Assembly (NCBI GenBank): GCA_032622095.1
Contig: CP136068.1
Coordinates: forward strand, 58,862,025-58,926,024
Reading direction: 5' to 3'
Length of the DNA stretch: 64,000 bases
From: Siphonodentalium dalli
Lineage: Eukaryota; Mollusca; Scaphopoda; Gadilida; Siphonodentaliidae
In this document: in pieces, positions 53,397 to 64,000 of the stretch
Layout of the letters: each line of letters opens with the position of its first letter
Numbering within the stretch: the first letter of the stretch is position 1
The notes under the pieces: generated by a model
The model's database searches: none
What the model saw: the letters and a program-made list of their open reading frames with translations, nothing else
What the model was told of the DNA's origin: nothing
Translations under genes and position numbers: made by a program

Positions 53397-56300
53397 ATGG
53401 CGCCCCATAGATTTGTTACTTTTCGTCACCCTTATTATTTTCGATTTGATAGCGAATTTATAGTTGAATGACATTCAACACACATTTATTCATGAGACTT
53501 AATGCTGTTGCATTGACAGTATATATCCGTTAGTCGGCTGTGACTATATGGCCATGGGATCACCATATATGAAAGTGACCAGAACTACACAATCACGCAC
53601 ATACATACACTCTATCAACGACTTTCTGGTGTTCACTTTATCCACCCAGTTTTGGAAATACACCAGAGCACACCTTGGGCGTCACAATAGTGGATATATA
53701 ATTCAGAATAATTAGAAAGTTATCGTGTGTGTTGGACAGCATACTTATATGCTCAGCCCCAATTACTGACCGCTCATATCAAGGGATTCAATAAATTCAG
53801 TCGTGCCAACAGAAACGTCAACTTCAGCAATCAACTACCACCCAGCCTAGCCACCCCAAACACATGATCAGCCATTTTGGTGAAGACTGCTATACATGTA
53901 GCACACCAACGTCACCCTTCCCCAACGACGTTATATATTGGCTGTTCATACGCGCACATTCAATTTAGCCGATAGATCCCATGTTGATCCAGCACACCAT
54001 GCACATCAGAATAAAGTATTGTAAATGCAGAAACAGTCAGCAAACGCGCACATACATCAACGTGATCTTCATCACCAACATACATCACTCGCTCCACCCA
54101 TGTTAACATTAAGTCATTTCATAATTCCGTTAGGCATCTCCACCCAAGCCCTATCCATCCCAGTTATTTCTACACAAGAACGCATCAGGGGATGCCACAA
54201 TAACCATGCAGCTCCGTAATACGCGGTACATCGGCTATTGGATAGCCCAATGGAAGGGCAAAAACTTACTCCACTCAGAGGCACTACATAAGCGCATGCG
54301 ACAGAATGGAGCACATGGAACCAGCACCCCGTCATACCCATGAATGTACAATTCTATTCAGAACGGCAATATTTCACTCTTAACACAACCACAGGACAAC
54401 ACCAATAAGGCATAAATCGCAACGAATTTAAAGCCCAACTTGAACATAGCCGACAGAATAAGATATGGACGGATATGATGTCTGGATTGGATGTCTCGAA
54501 ACACATCCACCATAGGTCCCGGAGACAGCAAATACATTCGACCGATGCATCCACAACACAGAAACATTTGTACACGGTAACTATGTTACAAAACTGCAGA
54601 CAGATGCACAGCTTCGCACATCGATATGACCCAACAATATCCTCTTGCTAAAAAGTCGCACACCATCTGTGGCTTGTACATTGGTTTTAAAGACTGGCAA
54701 ACACAGCATACGAAACAAAATGCCGCTTTGAGACTCTGAACCACAGTACAAAGGCCACAACACGATACACCCACGGGACAACATTATTCTGCAATATTGG
54801 CGCCTACTATATTCCCTAATACATACAACGTTTATTGGCAAGTACAATGCTGGTTGCTAAAACGCCCCCACGGAAGTGAACTTGTGCAGAGAGACCTCAA
54901 CCAACAACGCAGAGGCTGCATACGTCAGCGTTCATGGGTTAATCTCACGAGGTACCAAACATGAACTATGACCATGACACCCAGCATATATCCACATTGA
55001 ACGGCGCATCAGCCTACCGAAGACACTCGATTCCGCAGATAAGAAACCGAAATACGCGCCATGTATGTATGTGTAACAGCATGGTGGAGTGTTGTGGGTT
55101 CTGTGTTTAGCATACACTCTTATACCCATTGTGATAATTCAATAGGATAGTATTTATACGCACGTGACTGATATATAGACCAATGAGTCATACATTTGGC
55201 ACACGAAATACATGTAACATCCTAGCTCACTTATACGCTGCATTGCCGATCGGCCCAAATACACTTGCAGAGAACAGCTATTTAGACCAACCAACAAAAA
55301 AAACACAGCAAGCGACACATGGACTAATTACTACTGTGGAGCTTTGCAGACGTCGAACACAAGACATGCATAATAACCTAGATGTTCTGTTCCTTTCCCT
55401 AACCAGTGCCCATGTTATCCAAGGAGACACATTTCTATGAATAGCTTTCCTTGTGGTATTTGAATTTTGAACTTCAACTAAAACCGCAATAAGTTGGAAG
55501 ATCCCTGTCAGCAGCCCAGAAACCAGCAATATACAGCGTCCCGAGTTAGAAAATACTGAACACTGTTACATGATCATATAGGCTATGGTCATCTTGAAAT
55601 TATATGGCAGTTTCCGATAGGCGTTGTTCGTGTATGTTGTATATCAGATGCACGTGAAGTGTCCATAGCCCACAATGATCCACATCATCAACCGCCGACA
55701 TCGCACAGCGATGTCTCCGCGCCAGTATTCAATGCGAGCATGTTTCCAAACGACTGACTCTACCAATTGCTCATATTCTGGAAACTAATGCACGGATTGC
55801 AATTTTAACCAAACACCTACTTAACTATTGTAGCAATATCATGAATTCAGTCAATCAGAGCACACCACCACATTGCAGCGAACACATAGCGGCGCTTCGT
55901 CCAGACACCACCCAGTCATTAAAATACCATAAACTGTCCATGACATCAATCAGTCTAATCGTGGGTATGTTCGCCGCAATATGAGGACCCCACGTCCGAC
56001 ACATCGAATGCGAATTTTGTACGGTCCCCATCGATAGTTCTCTACGAAGTCACGTTCCCATGAACCGCACGTAAGCACATGTACCACATAACAGCAGCGG
56101 TAGGCACACAGGAAGGGCGCGGATCGTCACTATGGAGAGGTAAAACGGTTCACAACATCAATCAATGCGAAACATGTATTTTTCATTACCTTCAATGTGC
56201 GTTCAACAGCACATTGCTATTCCTCACAATAAAGTATCAACATTGGTGCACAAACAACATACAAAGCCAACCTGATCATCACACTTTCAGGCCAGGCAAT

Positions 56301-57602
56301 CGGAACGAAAATGAACACCGTACTAATATATAATGAACTGTCGAATCAACAAACAATGGCCCTCTCGCCCCCGATTGATCTAGACAAAAAAAGTTAATTT
56401 GAAGATAGATTCTTACTCCAGCTTAAATAGTAGATGCGGTTACCAAGGTGTACATGCATATCCAATACTGATGCATATGCCAGCTATATGTACATGAGCG
56501 TCTACATTGGAAGCACTTTTGGCGAAACAAAACCAACGCATGTGCTCTTGGAACAATCATAGCTGCCACAAGTTGTCCATGTTCAAATTGCCATTGCTCC
56601 AAACAGGGACGCCCGTAGCACAGTAGATTGAGTGAGTGGACACTTCTGGACCATTTGGCCACCTGTCCTTATTAGCAACGTCCATGAATTGCGCTATGGC
56701 AAACACATAGCTGTTCACGCTATTGTTGGAGGTTATGTGGCTGGAAGCTACTAATATGGTGTTCAATGATGAACACATTGATGGTATCCAAATATTAGCG
56801 TAGCCGCTGAAATGAGTGTGTCAAAAGACCAACTTTAATGAATGGGGTGATCAATTGAGTTCATATTAAACATGGCAATTATATATATTGCTAATTTCCA
56901 ATACGCAGGTAGGACAGCTCCGTTGATCTGGTAGATTACAAAACTTTGGTGAGTCTACGTGAACCAATTTCCTACCAATGTTGACGCAATACATTATTAT
57001 GGTCTGCACGATGTGTAAAGTCCATCGCTCGAGTAGCATTGTATTTACAGTGATGTTGGTACTCATTTAAATGCATCATACTGTAAACCAACATGACCAA
57101 AGAAGTGAACTTGGAACAAATGCGGCTTCCAGAAGTGTCGGAAATCAATTTGTTATTCTGGTGAATAGAGTGTATAGTTTAACTCTTAGTTGTCCTAAGT
57201 TCCAAAATGACATATTTTTCGGAACATAGGACAACCTGGCCCAAAAATAGTGTTAAGGTCTGAACTGTCATTTGCGTGTTCAACGACAAATATTTAGTTC
57301 TATTTTGCTCTAAGTGCTAAATTTCACACCCTAGGTCTACATTTCTCAAAACTTAAGAGATATAACAGACTTATGCGGTATGTCTTGATAAAATTGAATA
57401 GCTAAGACATTAAGGAATCCAAAGATGTGAAATTTTCCACTGTAAACCATACATTTCAGTTGTGACAGCAATTCAAACTTTGAAAATCGATTTACTCAAA
57501 ATAATAAAAAATGCACTTAGAACAGATTGGAACTCAGTTAGGGCTCGCTTTACCAAAATCGTTAATTTCTGGGGGAAAAGTCACTGGTGGGCATCGTTCA
57601 TC
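53397..57602. other. No gene recognised (4.2 kb)
   Basis: Fairly CA-rich sequence from 53560 to about 56370, then AT-rich. Only short frames without recognisable motifs on either strand, no clear tandem repeat and no TIR were noted. It may be an old intron or intergenic DNA. Confidence 0.5.
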
Positions 57603-58723
57603 GTCGGTTTAACAATATGAATGCCGGCTGATACGGACCCTGGCTCTAACGGACCCTGGCTGATACGGACCCTGGCTCATACGGACCTCCGGCTGATACG
57701 GACCCTGGCTTATACGGACCCCCGGCTTATACGGACCTTGGCTCATACGGACCTCAATTAAAATACACAATTTTATTTTTTATGTTTTATGTTTATTTAA
57801 ATAAATTTAAATTATGACAACATACACACAGAGATAACAAAAATATGATGATAACAAAAATGGAACAAAGTTACATCAGACGAACATTATTTAAACTGGG
57901 GCGTACAGCTAGCTTGGTGGCTTCTTTTAGTAGTTTGCAGACGATGCCGAATGGTATCTCCACATGAAGCACAGTTAGACATTGTGGAATTATGCCATTC
58001 AATAATAAATCAGTTGAATATATACCAGTTGTGTTTTTACTAACATGTTTTCATAGCAAATCAAACTCAGTGGATTCATCCTGATCACCATTCACTGACC
58101 ATTCATCCTCGCATGTCTGTTTATAAAACAATATAAAGGGATCACACATGAGTGTTTATATAACGGACAATGAATCAGTTGAAACAAGATGTGTTTTTAC
58201 TAACATGTTTTCGTAACAAATCAAACTCAGTGGATTCATCCTGATTACCATTCACTGACCATTTATCACCGCATGTCTGTTTATACAACAACATAAAGGG
58301 ATCACTCACGCGTGTTTATACAACGGCAAAGAGATTAATTAACACGATTCAATAAATGCTTTTTCAAGTCAGAACATCACATAAATTCTCAATTAATACA
58401 GATATATGTGTGAAAAGACAATCATAATTATATATTAAATTCATAAATATAAGTTTGAAAATCACCGAAAACATTGGTTAAATTCATAAATATAAGTTTG
58501 AAAATCACCAAAAAAATCACATAAATTCTCAATTAATACAGACACATGTGTGAAAAGACAATCATAATAATATATTAAATTCATAAATATAAGTTTGCAA
58601 ATTGCATAATTTAATTGAGGTCCGTATGAGCCGGGGTCCGTATGAGCCAGGGTCCGTATCAGCCGGTGGTCCGTAAAAGCCAGGGTCCGTAAGAGCCAGG
58701 GTCCGTATAAGCCGCATACCGAC
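57603..58723. mobile_element. 1.1-kb foldback element with tandem 16-mer termini
   Basis: The left end has eight tandem units of GGCTNATACGGACCCT (57627-57752), and the right end has six units in reverse complement (58620-58713), each followed inward by the same CTCAATTAAA block. GTCGGT (57603-57608) and ACCGAC (58718-58723) bound the inverted repeats. The core holds two internal direct duplications: ~170-bp units with CAAACTCAGTGGATTCATCC (near 58063 and 58225) and ~130-bp units with TTCATAAATATAAGTTTG (near 58440-58600). No coding sequence. Confidence 0.85.
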
Positions 58724-59675
58724 AAGATATAGCTATATATAGCCACCACCAATTTCGTTATTTTTCACTATTATTTTCGTCAAAGGTATATATTTCTCAT
58801 TTAAAAAAAGTTGGTTTTAACTTGTTCTACCGTGGGTATGGGCATCTCGAAAAATAGAGCTATTTTTCAATTTGGCCGCTGCACTAATAACTTCGGTTTG
58901 GATTATGTAATCAGAACCACCGTTGGTATGTGCACGGGGTAGGAACTGCTCCGCGTGGCCGACCCCGCTTCTGATCTTCCGCCCAGTTCAATCGTGATCT
59001 TTGATCGCGCTGGATTTCGCAAACAGCTTAACCAAGGTAAGAGAATATACCGTTTTGTGTTAAATATAACTCCCACACAACCCCAGCTGTCCGTGAGATT
59101 TTATATTTTCAATATATAGTGCACTAATTTACCAACTAAAGCGTAGACATTTGAGTGTCAAATTTCCATTGGCCCCCATGCATAGTAAATTTTAACACAA
59201 TGTTCTATGAAAATAAAGAATCAGTCGATACTGATACGACAATGGAAGGTTTTAATAGACTGAATTGTGTTTTCTCCCTGCTGGACCGATGATATATGAC
59301 TTTGGGATCATAAGATATTTTAGATTTGAAATTGTGACGAAAAAGCTACAGTTCACCACAGATAAGACCGGTTCACTTCCCGAACATAAGACCAAGTTCT
59401 TTAACGATCAACGATATCCAGTAGATTCATAGTTCACACTTCCAGCAGATTCAGATGATAGCTACAGTGTAGATTCTCAATTTTTGACGACTCATATAGT
59501 CGAAAGAGGTTATATTGATCTCAATTTGAAAGAATTTTATATGTAACATGTATGTTTAAAAATGAGTGCACGTATATGTAAAGGGAGCGGTGGGAGATCA
59601 TGCATGGGATACGCGTATTGGAGAAACAATGATTCCTGTGCACACACATCTGGAGAAGTATATATGGCGACAGGG
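58724..59675. other. No gene recognised
   Basis: A segment near 58945-59010 (GGAACTGCTCCGC ... CTTCTGATCTTCCG) recurs, diverged and inverted, at 61400-61445 (GAAGATCGGAAGCGGAGCAG). A possible splice donor-like AAGGTAAGAG is at ~59034, without a supporting coding frame. Confidence 0.4.
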
Positions 59676-60660
59676 GTGTTTGGGGGAGGGTGTCTCACAC
59701 CCCCAACTTTGGTCAAAATGTTCAACAGTTGGAATTTCATACCTGCCAAAACATTAGTTGGAAATTTCACACCAACAATTGGTTGAAAATGTTCTTGTAG
59801 TTAGATTTTCAAACAATTTATTGGGGGGAATTAATTGTTTTTGGAGCAATATTTGCATATTTTTTGTCAAAATTTTGGACTGAAATGGTCAGCAGTTGGA
59901 AATTTTCCAACCTTATGTAACATGTTGGAAAATTCCAACACTTGGAAAGCTTGTGTCCTGATCCCTTCCCGTGGCCAGTCAAATTTAAGAAAACAATATT
60001 GTCATACATTTGGTCAACATTGTCATTGTAATTGTCATCAGTTGGAAATTTTCCAACCTAAGTGAGGTTTGAAATTTCCAACTCTAGGAAGGCTTGAGGC
60101 TAGTCTAGATGCTAGGATTTTGCGATTTGCTTGTTCAGATTTCAAAATTTTCGCACACCGGGCCGAACCATGGTACTACATTTGGTCAAACTTTTGGATT
60201 GAAATGATCATCAGTTGGAGAATTTTCCAACCTGAGGGGGAGTATGAGGTTTGAAATTTCCAATACTAGGAAAGCTTCAGTTCAGGCCAGTCTAGATTCT
60301 AGGATTTGCGATTTTCTTGTATGGTTGAACATTTTCTCACACCGGGCCGAACAACCATGGTCAACCCGGTGTGTCCTGGTCTCTTGTCCGTAGTCGTGTG
60401 CATTTGTCTGGAGATATAGACCACTAGATGTTAGAATTTATGCAATTTTTCAGGTTAAAATATCTTAATGTTCTCATAACAGGAATATAGAACCATGGTT
60501 TATGAATATATAGGATATTAGGTCTGGCCACTGAGGAGCAAGGGGAGGGGGGTGCAAATGGAATTATGCAAAACTTGTGTTTGATCTGATTCAAAGGGGT
60601 TGCAGTTGGAATTTCCCAAGGTTGACACCCCCCCCAACGGAGCCCTCTAGCCACGTCCCT
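59676..60660. repeat. TTGGAAATTTTCCAA-rich repeat
   Basis: Palindromic phrases TTGGAAATTTTCCAACC or TTTGAAATTTCCAA recur about every 100-150 bp. The block is bounded by GGGGGAGGGTGTCTCACACC on the left and GACACCCCCCCCAACGGAGC on the right. Same style as 32270-32600. Confidence 0.6.
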
Positions 60661-61663
60661 GAATAAACACAAATATTGGAAAATTATGCAATATAATTGC
60701 CTCACGAAACCAGCGCGTTTGTCGAGTAGAATTGTTTACAGCTTTGTTGAAAAGCAAACTAGTTTGGATTGCATTACCATTGCCACAATTGACAGCCATT
60801 TTCAGACATGATGACTGCTTTTTGAGAAAACGATGTTCAATGTAGTGAACTAGAGCGTATCATGTTTAGGTTGTATAGTGAAATGGAGCTTCTGTTTTCG
60901 TGAACTGCATGGAGCGTATATACCATGTCTAATTGATCAATTGATCGATGTCAACAGTGGGCAAGGTTTTATGTAAAAACATACACAAACATGAGATATT
61001 GCACAGGCTCCTGGGAATATACTAAAATACCAATATATATAGACTATACCAGTGACTGGTATACATAGTCTAAATTTATATTTTAGTATTTTCTTAATTT
61101 CTAGCTAAACAGAAATTGTTTTTAAAAAAACGATGTTATCTGTCGTTATGTGATTTTTCCCGCCAGAAATCCGACTGATCAGTGGTCATTTCTAGAATGA
61201 ATTATAGTGTTGATGTTACCTGAATTGCTATATATAGTGTTTTGAACTTGTAGTGTTTATTGTTTGTTTCTGGTGTCATAATTTGAAAACTACTTCTATT
61301 TATGTCGATTTAGGGGAATTCTCACCGGCATGGTCGTATTAGCCGCCATTTTATGTAGAAAACTCATATCACGAGTAAACTGGACCCGGATCGATATATA
61401 GTTAACTGAGCTGAAGATCGGAAGCGGAGCAGTTCCAATCCCGTGATGTGTGTTTCTCAGCCAAAAATACAGGCCGATTTCGAATATTGAATCACTGAAC
61501 TAAAAGTAGTAGTGTGAGGAAGGATACGGGAGTAAAAATCCTTTGTTAATATCAAAGGGTTTTGAATATTCCACTTTCAAGATCAAAGGAATTCCTCAAA
61601 AGATCAAAGGATTCACATTTCACACCTCAGTATTCCACTTTCACACCTCAGTGGGAAAATGTG
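60661..61663. other. No gene recognised
   Basis: AT-rich sequence without recognisable coding or repeat structure apart from the inverted segment at 61400-61445 noted under 58724. Confidence 0.5.
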
Positions 61664-61771
61664 CTTTGATATCACCAAACAAGGAAATGAACTGAAAAAC
61701 CCCGTATTTTCTATAAGCTTTGATCTCTACAAACAAGGAAACGAACTGAATAACCCCGTATTTATCAAAGT
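61664..61771. repeat. Two tandem 54-bp units
   Basis: CTTTGAT followed by AAACAAGGAAA/GAACTGAA and AACCCCGTATTT occurs from 61664 and again from 61718. Confidence 0.85.
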
Positions 61772-61880
61772 GGGTCAGTACAGTAATAAATATATTATGT
61801 CCGGTACATCTATATATATCTACGTATATATTAAAACCACTAACAGTTGAAACCAAAATATTTAAACTTTATAAATCTCA

Positions 61881-62072
61881 ATGGATAATTGGACACATCC
61901 GTGTACATCATCAGACGGTATAGACATATATCCAGGTAGAACTATTTTGGCGACAGCTGTTAAACGATATTATGGAATTCCACAACAATATATAATGAGG
62001 AAAGCAGAATTAACCAGATTGATTATGCTACTAATAGAAGAGATACACCCATTGGTTCGCTATAGGTTGTGA
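61881..62072 (+). CDS. Unrecognised 63-aa frame just inside the TIR element
   Basis: It begins at ATG 61881, 62 bp inside the inverted repeat, and ends at TGA 62070-62072. The peptide (M-D-N-W-T-H-P-C ... K-R-Y-Y-G-I-P-Q-Q-Y ... L-I-E-E-I-H-P-L) has ordinary composition and could be the first exon of an element protein; a GT following the stop region is not a convincing donor. No family recognised. Confidence 0.3.
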   Translation: MDNWTHPCTSSDGIDIYPGRTILATAVKRYYGIPQQYIMRKAELTRLIMLLIEEIHPLVRYRL

Positions 62073-62344
62073 TACTGAACCTAACTGTAAATGTTATTTC
62101 TGCGAATGAACAATACAAGAATTGAAGAGAAATTCCAAAAAAAAACTACATAGAATTTACCAGACTGTGACGTCACTCCTTAAAGACATATATGACAGGA
62201 ATATTATGGTGTGTGACAGACAACCTAACAACAAGTGATATTTCTAAATCGGGAAAATATGGAGGAACTATATTCTTTAAAAATAAATCTCAATTTCTAT
62301 ACAACCTAGACTATTGTGTTTGAATAACTTTTCCTATAATTAAA

Positions 62345-62590
62345 GGGGGGTCCGGTTGTTCACTCGGTAGAGTGTCAGGTGTATTACACCGTCACAGACC
62401 GTCCATCGCTGACGAAGTTGGTTCGAACCCCGTGATAGCGAGGGTGACCTGAATCGTGTATATGGACAAGTTTGTCAGTTGCTTTCCGGGGGTCGGTGGT
62501 CTCTACACGCAGTGGAACGATTTCCCGGTGAAATTAAGCCTATGCGTGGTCTTTCCTCCACCCTAGCGGCAAGAATGACGATAAACCCTA
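62345..62590 (+). repeat. tRNA-derived SINE
   Basis: RNA polymerase III-type internal promoter: box A-like CACTCGGTAGAGTG (62361-62374) and box B GGTTCGAACCC (62420-62430), about 50 bp apart. It is followed by a tRNA-unrelated body ending in GCGTGGTCTTTCCTCCACCC and a short A-rich tail (ACCCTAACAAAACAAAC). A degenerate copy of the body end lies at ~63760-63825 (TTTCCCGTAAAATTAA ... CGTTCCACCCACC). Confidence 0.8.
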
Positions 62591-63427
62591 ACAAAACAAA
62601 CACGTAGATGAATTCAAATGCCAAACAAAGTAATAGCAGACAGGCGTGGGAAAAAATCGGCTACCATACAATGCGGATATATGTATCCCAAGTGGTGGTC
62701 TCCACTATAATAAATACCGATAACACTATCTGAAGCAAATATGTGTACGGACGGACAGACGAATGGCTGCATGTACCAAATATTCCAGAGATGCAATATA
62801 ATCGAATATCAGACGCGAATACTCAACAACGACAACACTATTTGCTAAATATAACTTACCCATAACCAATCACCCGCAAAATATAGATCACCAACAACCC
62901 TGTAATCGGAATGTATCCCATAGCAACTATATGTATATGTATAGCTAGCATGAATCGTGTTTGCAAGCAGTTAAAATTCAAAATAACCCCGTGAAGGGTC
63001 CGGGTCAAATACGTGACATATAAAAGGAAATAAGATTAGAAATCGTTACAGTTTATAAACGAGAGGTGAACGCGGGAGAGCTTAGCAAAAGGATGCGTGT
63101 TTTGCAACGGGGCGTGACAAACCTGCTAAACTCCGAAAATGCTATTTTGTCAGTAATAAAAAATTGAACCTGAGTCGTACGTGAACAGTCAGGGAAGTTT
63201 AAGATATGTACATGATGTTTATCCAACTGTGCCAATTCCCTCGAGTAACAATTGAAACCCTCTAATGAACTGACAAATATAAGGTCAAGAAGGATAAACA
63301 ACAAATTAAGTTAGTCCTCAATTAACCCTTATAGCCCAAACTATAGAAAATAGGTCGGAGACTTATACAGAGAGAGAAGACATTTCCGATGAGAATAAAT
63401 ATCTGCGGAATGTACACGAATCAAAGA

Positions 63428-63900
63428 TAAGGACGTTATTATAGTCCCTGCATATATCCCAATCATTGAACGCTCTTTATTATTGGAAAACCAAATATTA
63501 TAATAATTTACCAGACAAAAAAGTCCAGCCATGTAATTGTCCGCCTATTAATGAAATTCGAGGCAAGGCAAAGTATAATGTCATTAGTGGTAGTACTTGA
63601 CTAAATATTAAATGCAATATAGTTTCGACCTTCACAAAGAGACACGTATAGTACACAGTAATAAACCGTCCAGCAAAGGTGGAGATGCTTTGAACCTTGG
63701 TGTAGGGAGGGTGATCATAATAGTACATACCAGACCCTTTCAATGAGCTAGAGACTTCTAGACGTGGGGGGTTCTATTTCCCGTAAAATTAACCCCTTGC
63801 GTCGTCGTTCCACCCACCGAGAAACTAACAATGTTATTACAGTCCCTAAGCAGACCCAGAGTGATGGAACGCTCTTTATTATTAGGGACTGGGCACTATA
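63428..63900. repeat. Diverged duplication with AACGCTCTTTATT motif
   Basis: GACGTTATTATAGTCCCT...GAACGCTCTTTATTATTGG at 63431-63486 recurs as ATGTTATTACAGTCCCT...GAACGCTCTTTATTATTAGG at 63831-63886, about 400 bp apart. Confidence 0.65.
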
Positions 63901-64000
63901 AACATTAATTAGCCCAGGCAAAAACATTTGCCTATACAAGTTATATGTATATGTAATTGTTGATAATATATATAGATGTACCGGACATAATATATTTATT

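Larger units (their letters stand above)
61785..64000. mobile_element. TIR element running off the window end
   Basis: 61785-61819 and 63966-64000 are exact 35-bp inverted repeats (containing ATGTCCGGTACATCTATATA). The right copy reaches the last base of the window, so the true end lies outside. The enclosed 2.15 kb contains a 64-codon frame (61881-62072), a SINE, and repeated AACGCTCTTTATT motifs. Class unknown. Confidence 0.65.

Noticed and set aside
52403-53474. Many overlapping 65-107-codon frames
   Set aside because: Products of the GATATC palindrome array, open on both strands.

Overview
The window reads as invertebrate nuclear DNA. It is AT-rich, packed with transposable elements and satellites, and has split THAP/transposase exons, a tRNA-derived SINE and a histone H2A N-terminus of lophotrochozoan type. 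A mollusc is the most likely source; this is inference, because no intact host gene is present to fix the species. No rRNA gene, CRISPR array or ordinary tRNA gene was seen.

The centrepiece is one Polinton/Maverick (adintovirus-like) element at 16584-40127. Its ends can be set to the base: ~280-300 bp terminal inverted repeats beginning AGTAG, flanked by the 6-bp target duplication AACACC (16578-16583 and 40128-40133). All its recognised genes are on the + strand: A32-like packaging ATPase (broken), two small conserved proteins, retroviral-type integrase with a chromodomain-like tail (broken), a small membrane protein, penton-like minor capsid protein (truncated), pVI-like protein (fused), double jelly-roll major capsid protein (broken), adenain-type protease (broken), a PC4-like ssDNA-binding protein (broken), protein-primed DNA polymerase B with zinc fingers (broken, active-site residues lost) and an intact 152-aa gene of unknown role with its own TATA box. 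This is a dead virus-like element. It was invaded several times: a ~3-kb piece splits the integrase and carries a second, intact zinc-finger/A32 ATPase gene; a 3.4-kb TIR element splits the polymerase; a ~1.3-kb repeat splits the capsid gene; two ~0.7-kb repeat units lie ahead of the polymerase.

Left of it (1-16577) are: copy 1 of a ~2-kb direct repeat; a large inverted duplication (2648-6723 against 8345-10758) whose left arm gained a TTAA element, a histone H2A fragment and a hAT-like element; and a second inverted repeat (10906-11912 against 14880-16045) enclosing a 2.8-kb minisatellite that carries a clean hAT-type MITE.

Right of it (40134-64000) are: a THAP/DDE transposase gene broken by two nested TIR elements; copy 2 of the ~2-kb direct repeat (48240-50442); a ~0.88-kb array of about 30 GATATC-centred palindromes inside its own inverted repeat; a foldback element whose ends are tandem 16-mers; and, at the window edge, an element whose inverted repeat runs off the end. 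A recurring theme is elements whose termini are arrays of short palindromic or tandem motifs. Boundaries and similarities were judged by eye and no alignment was run.
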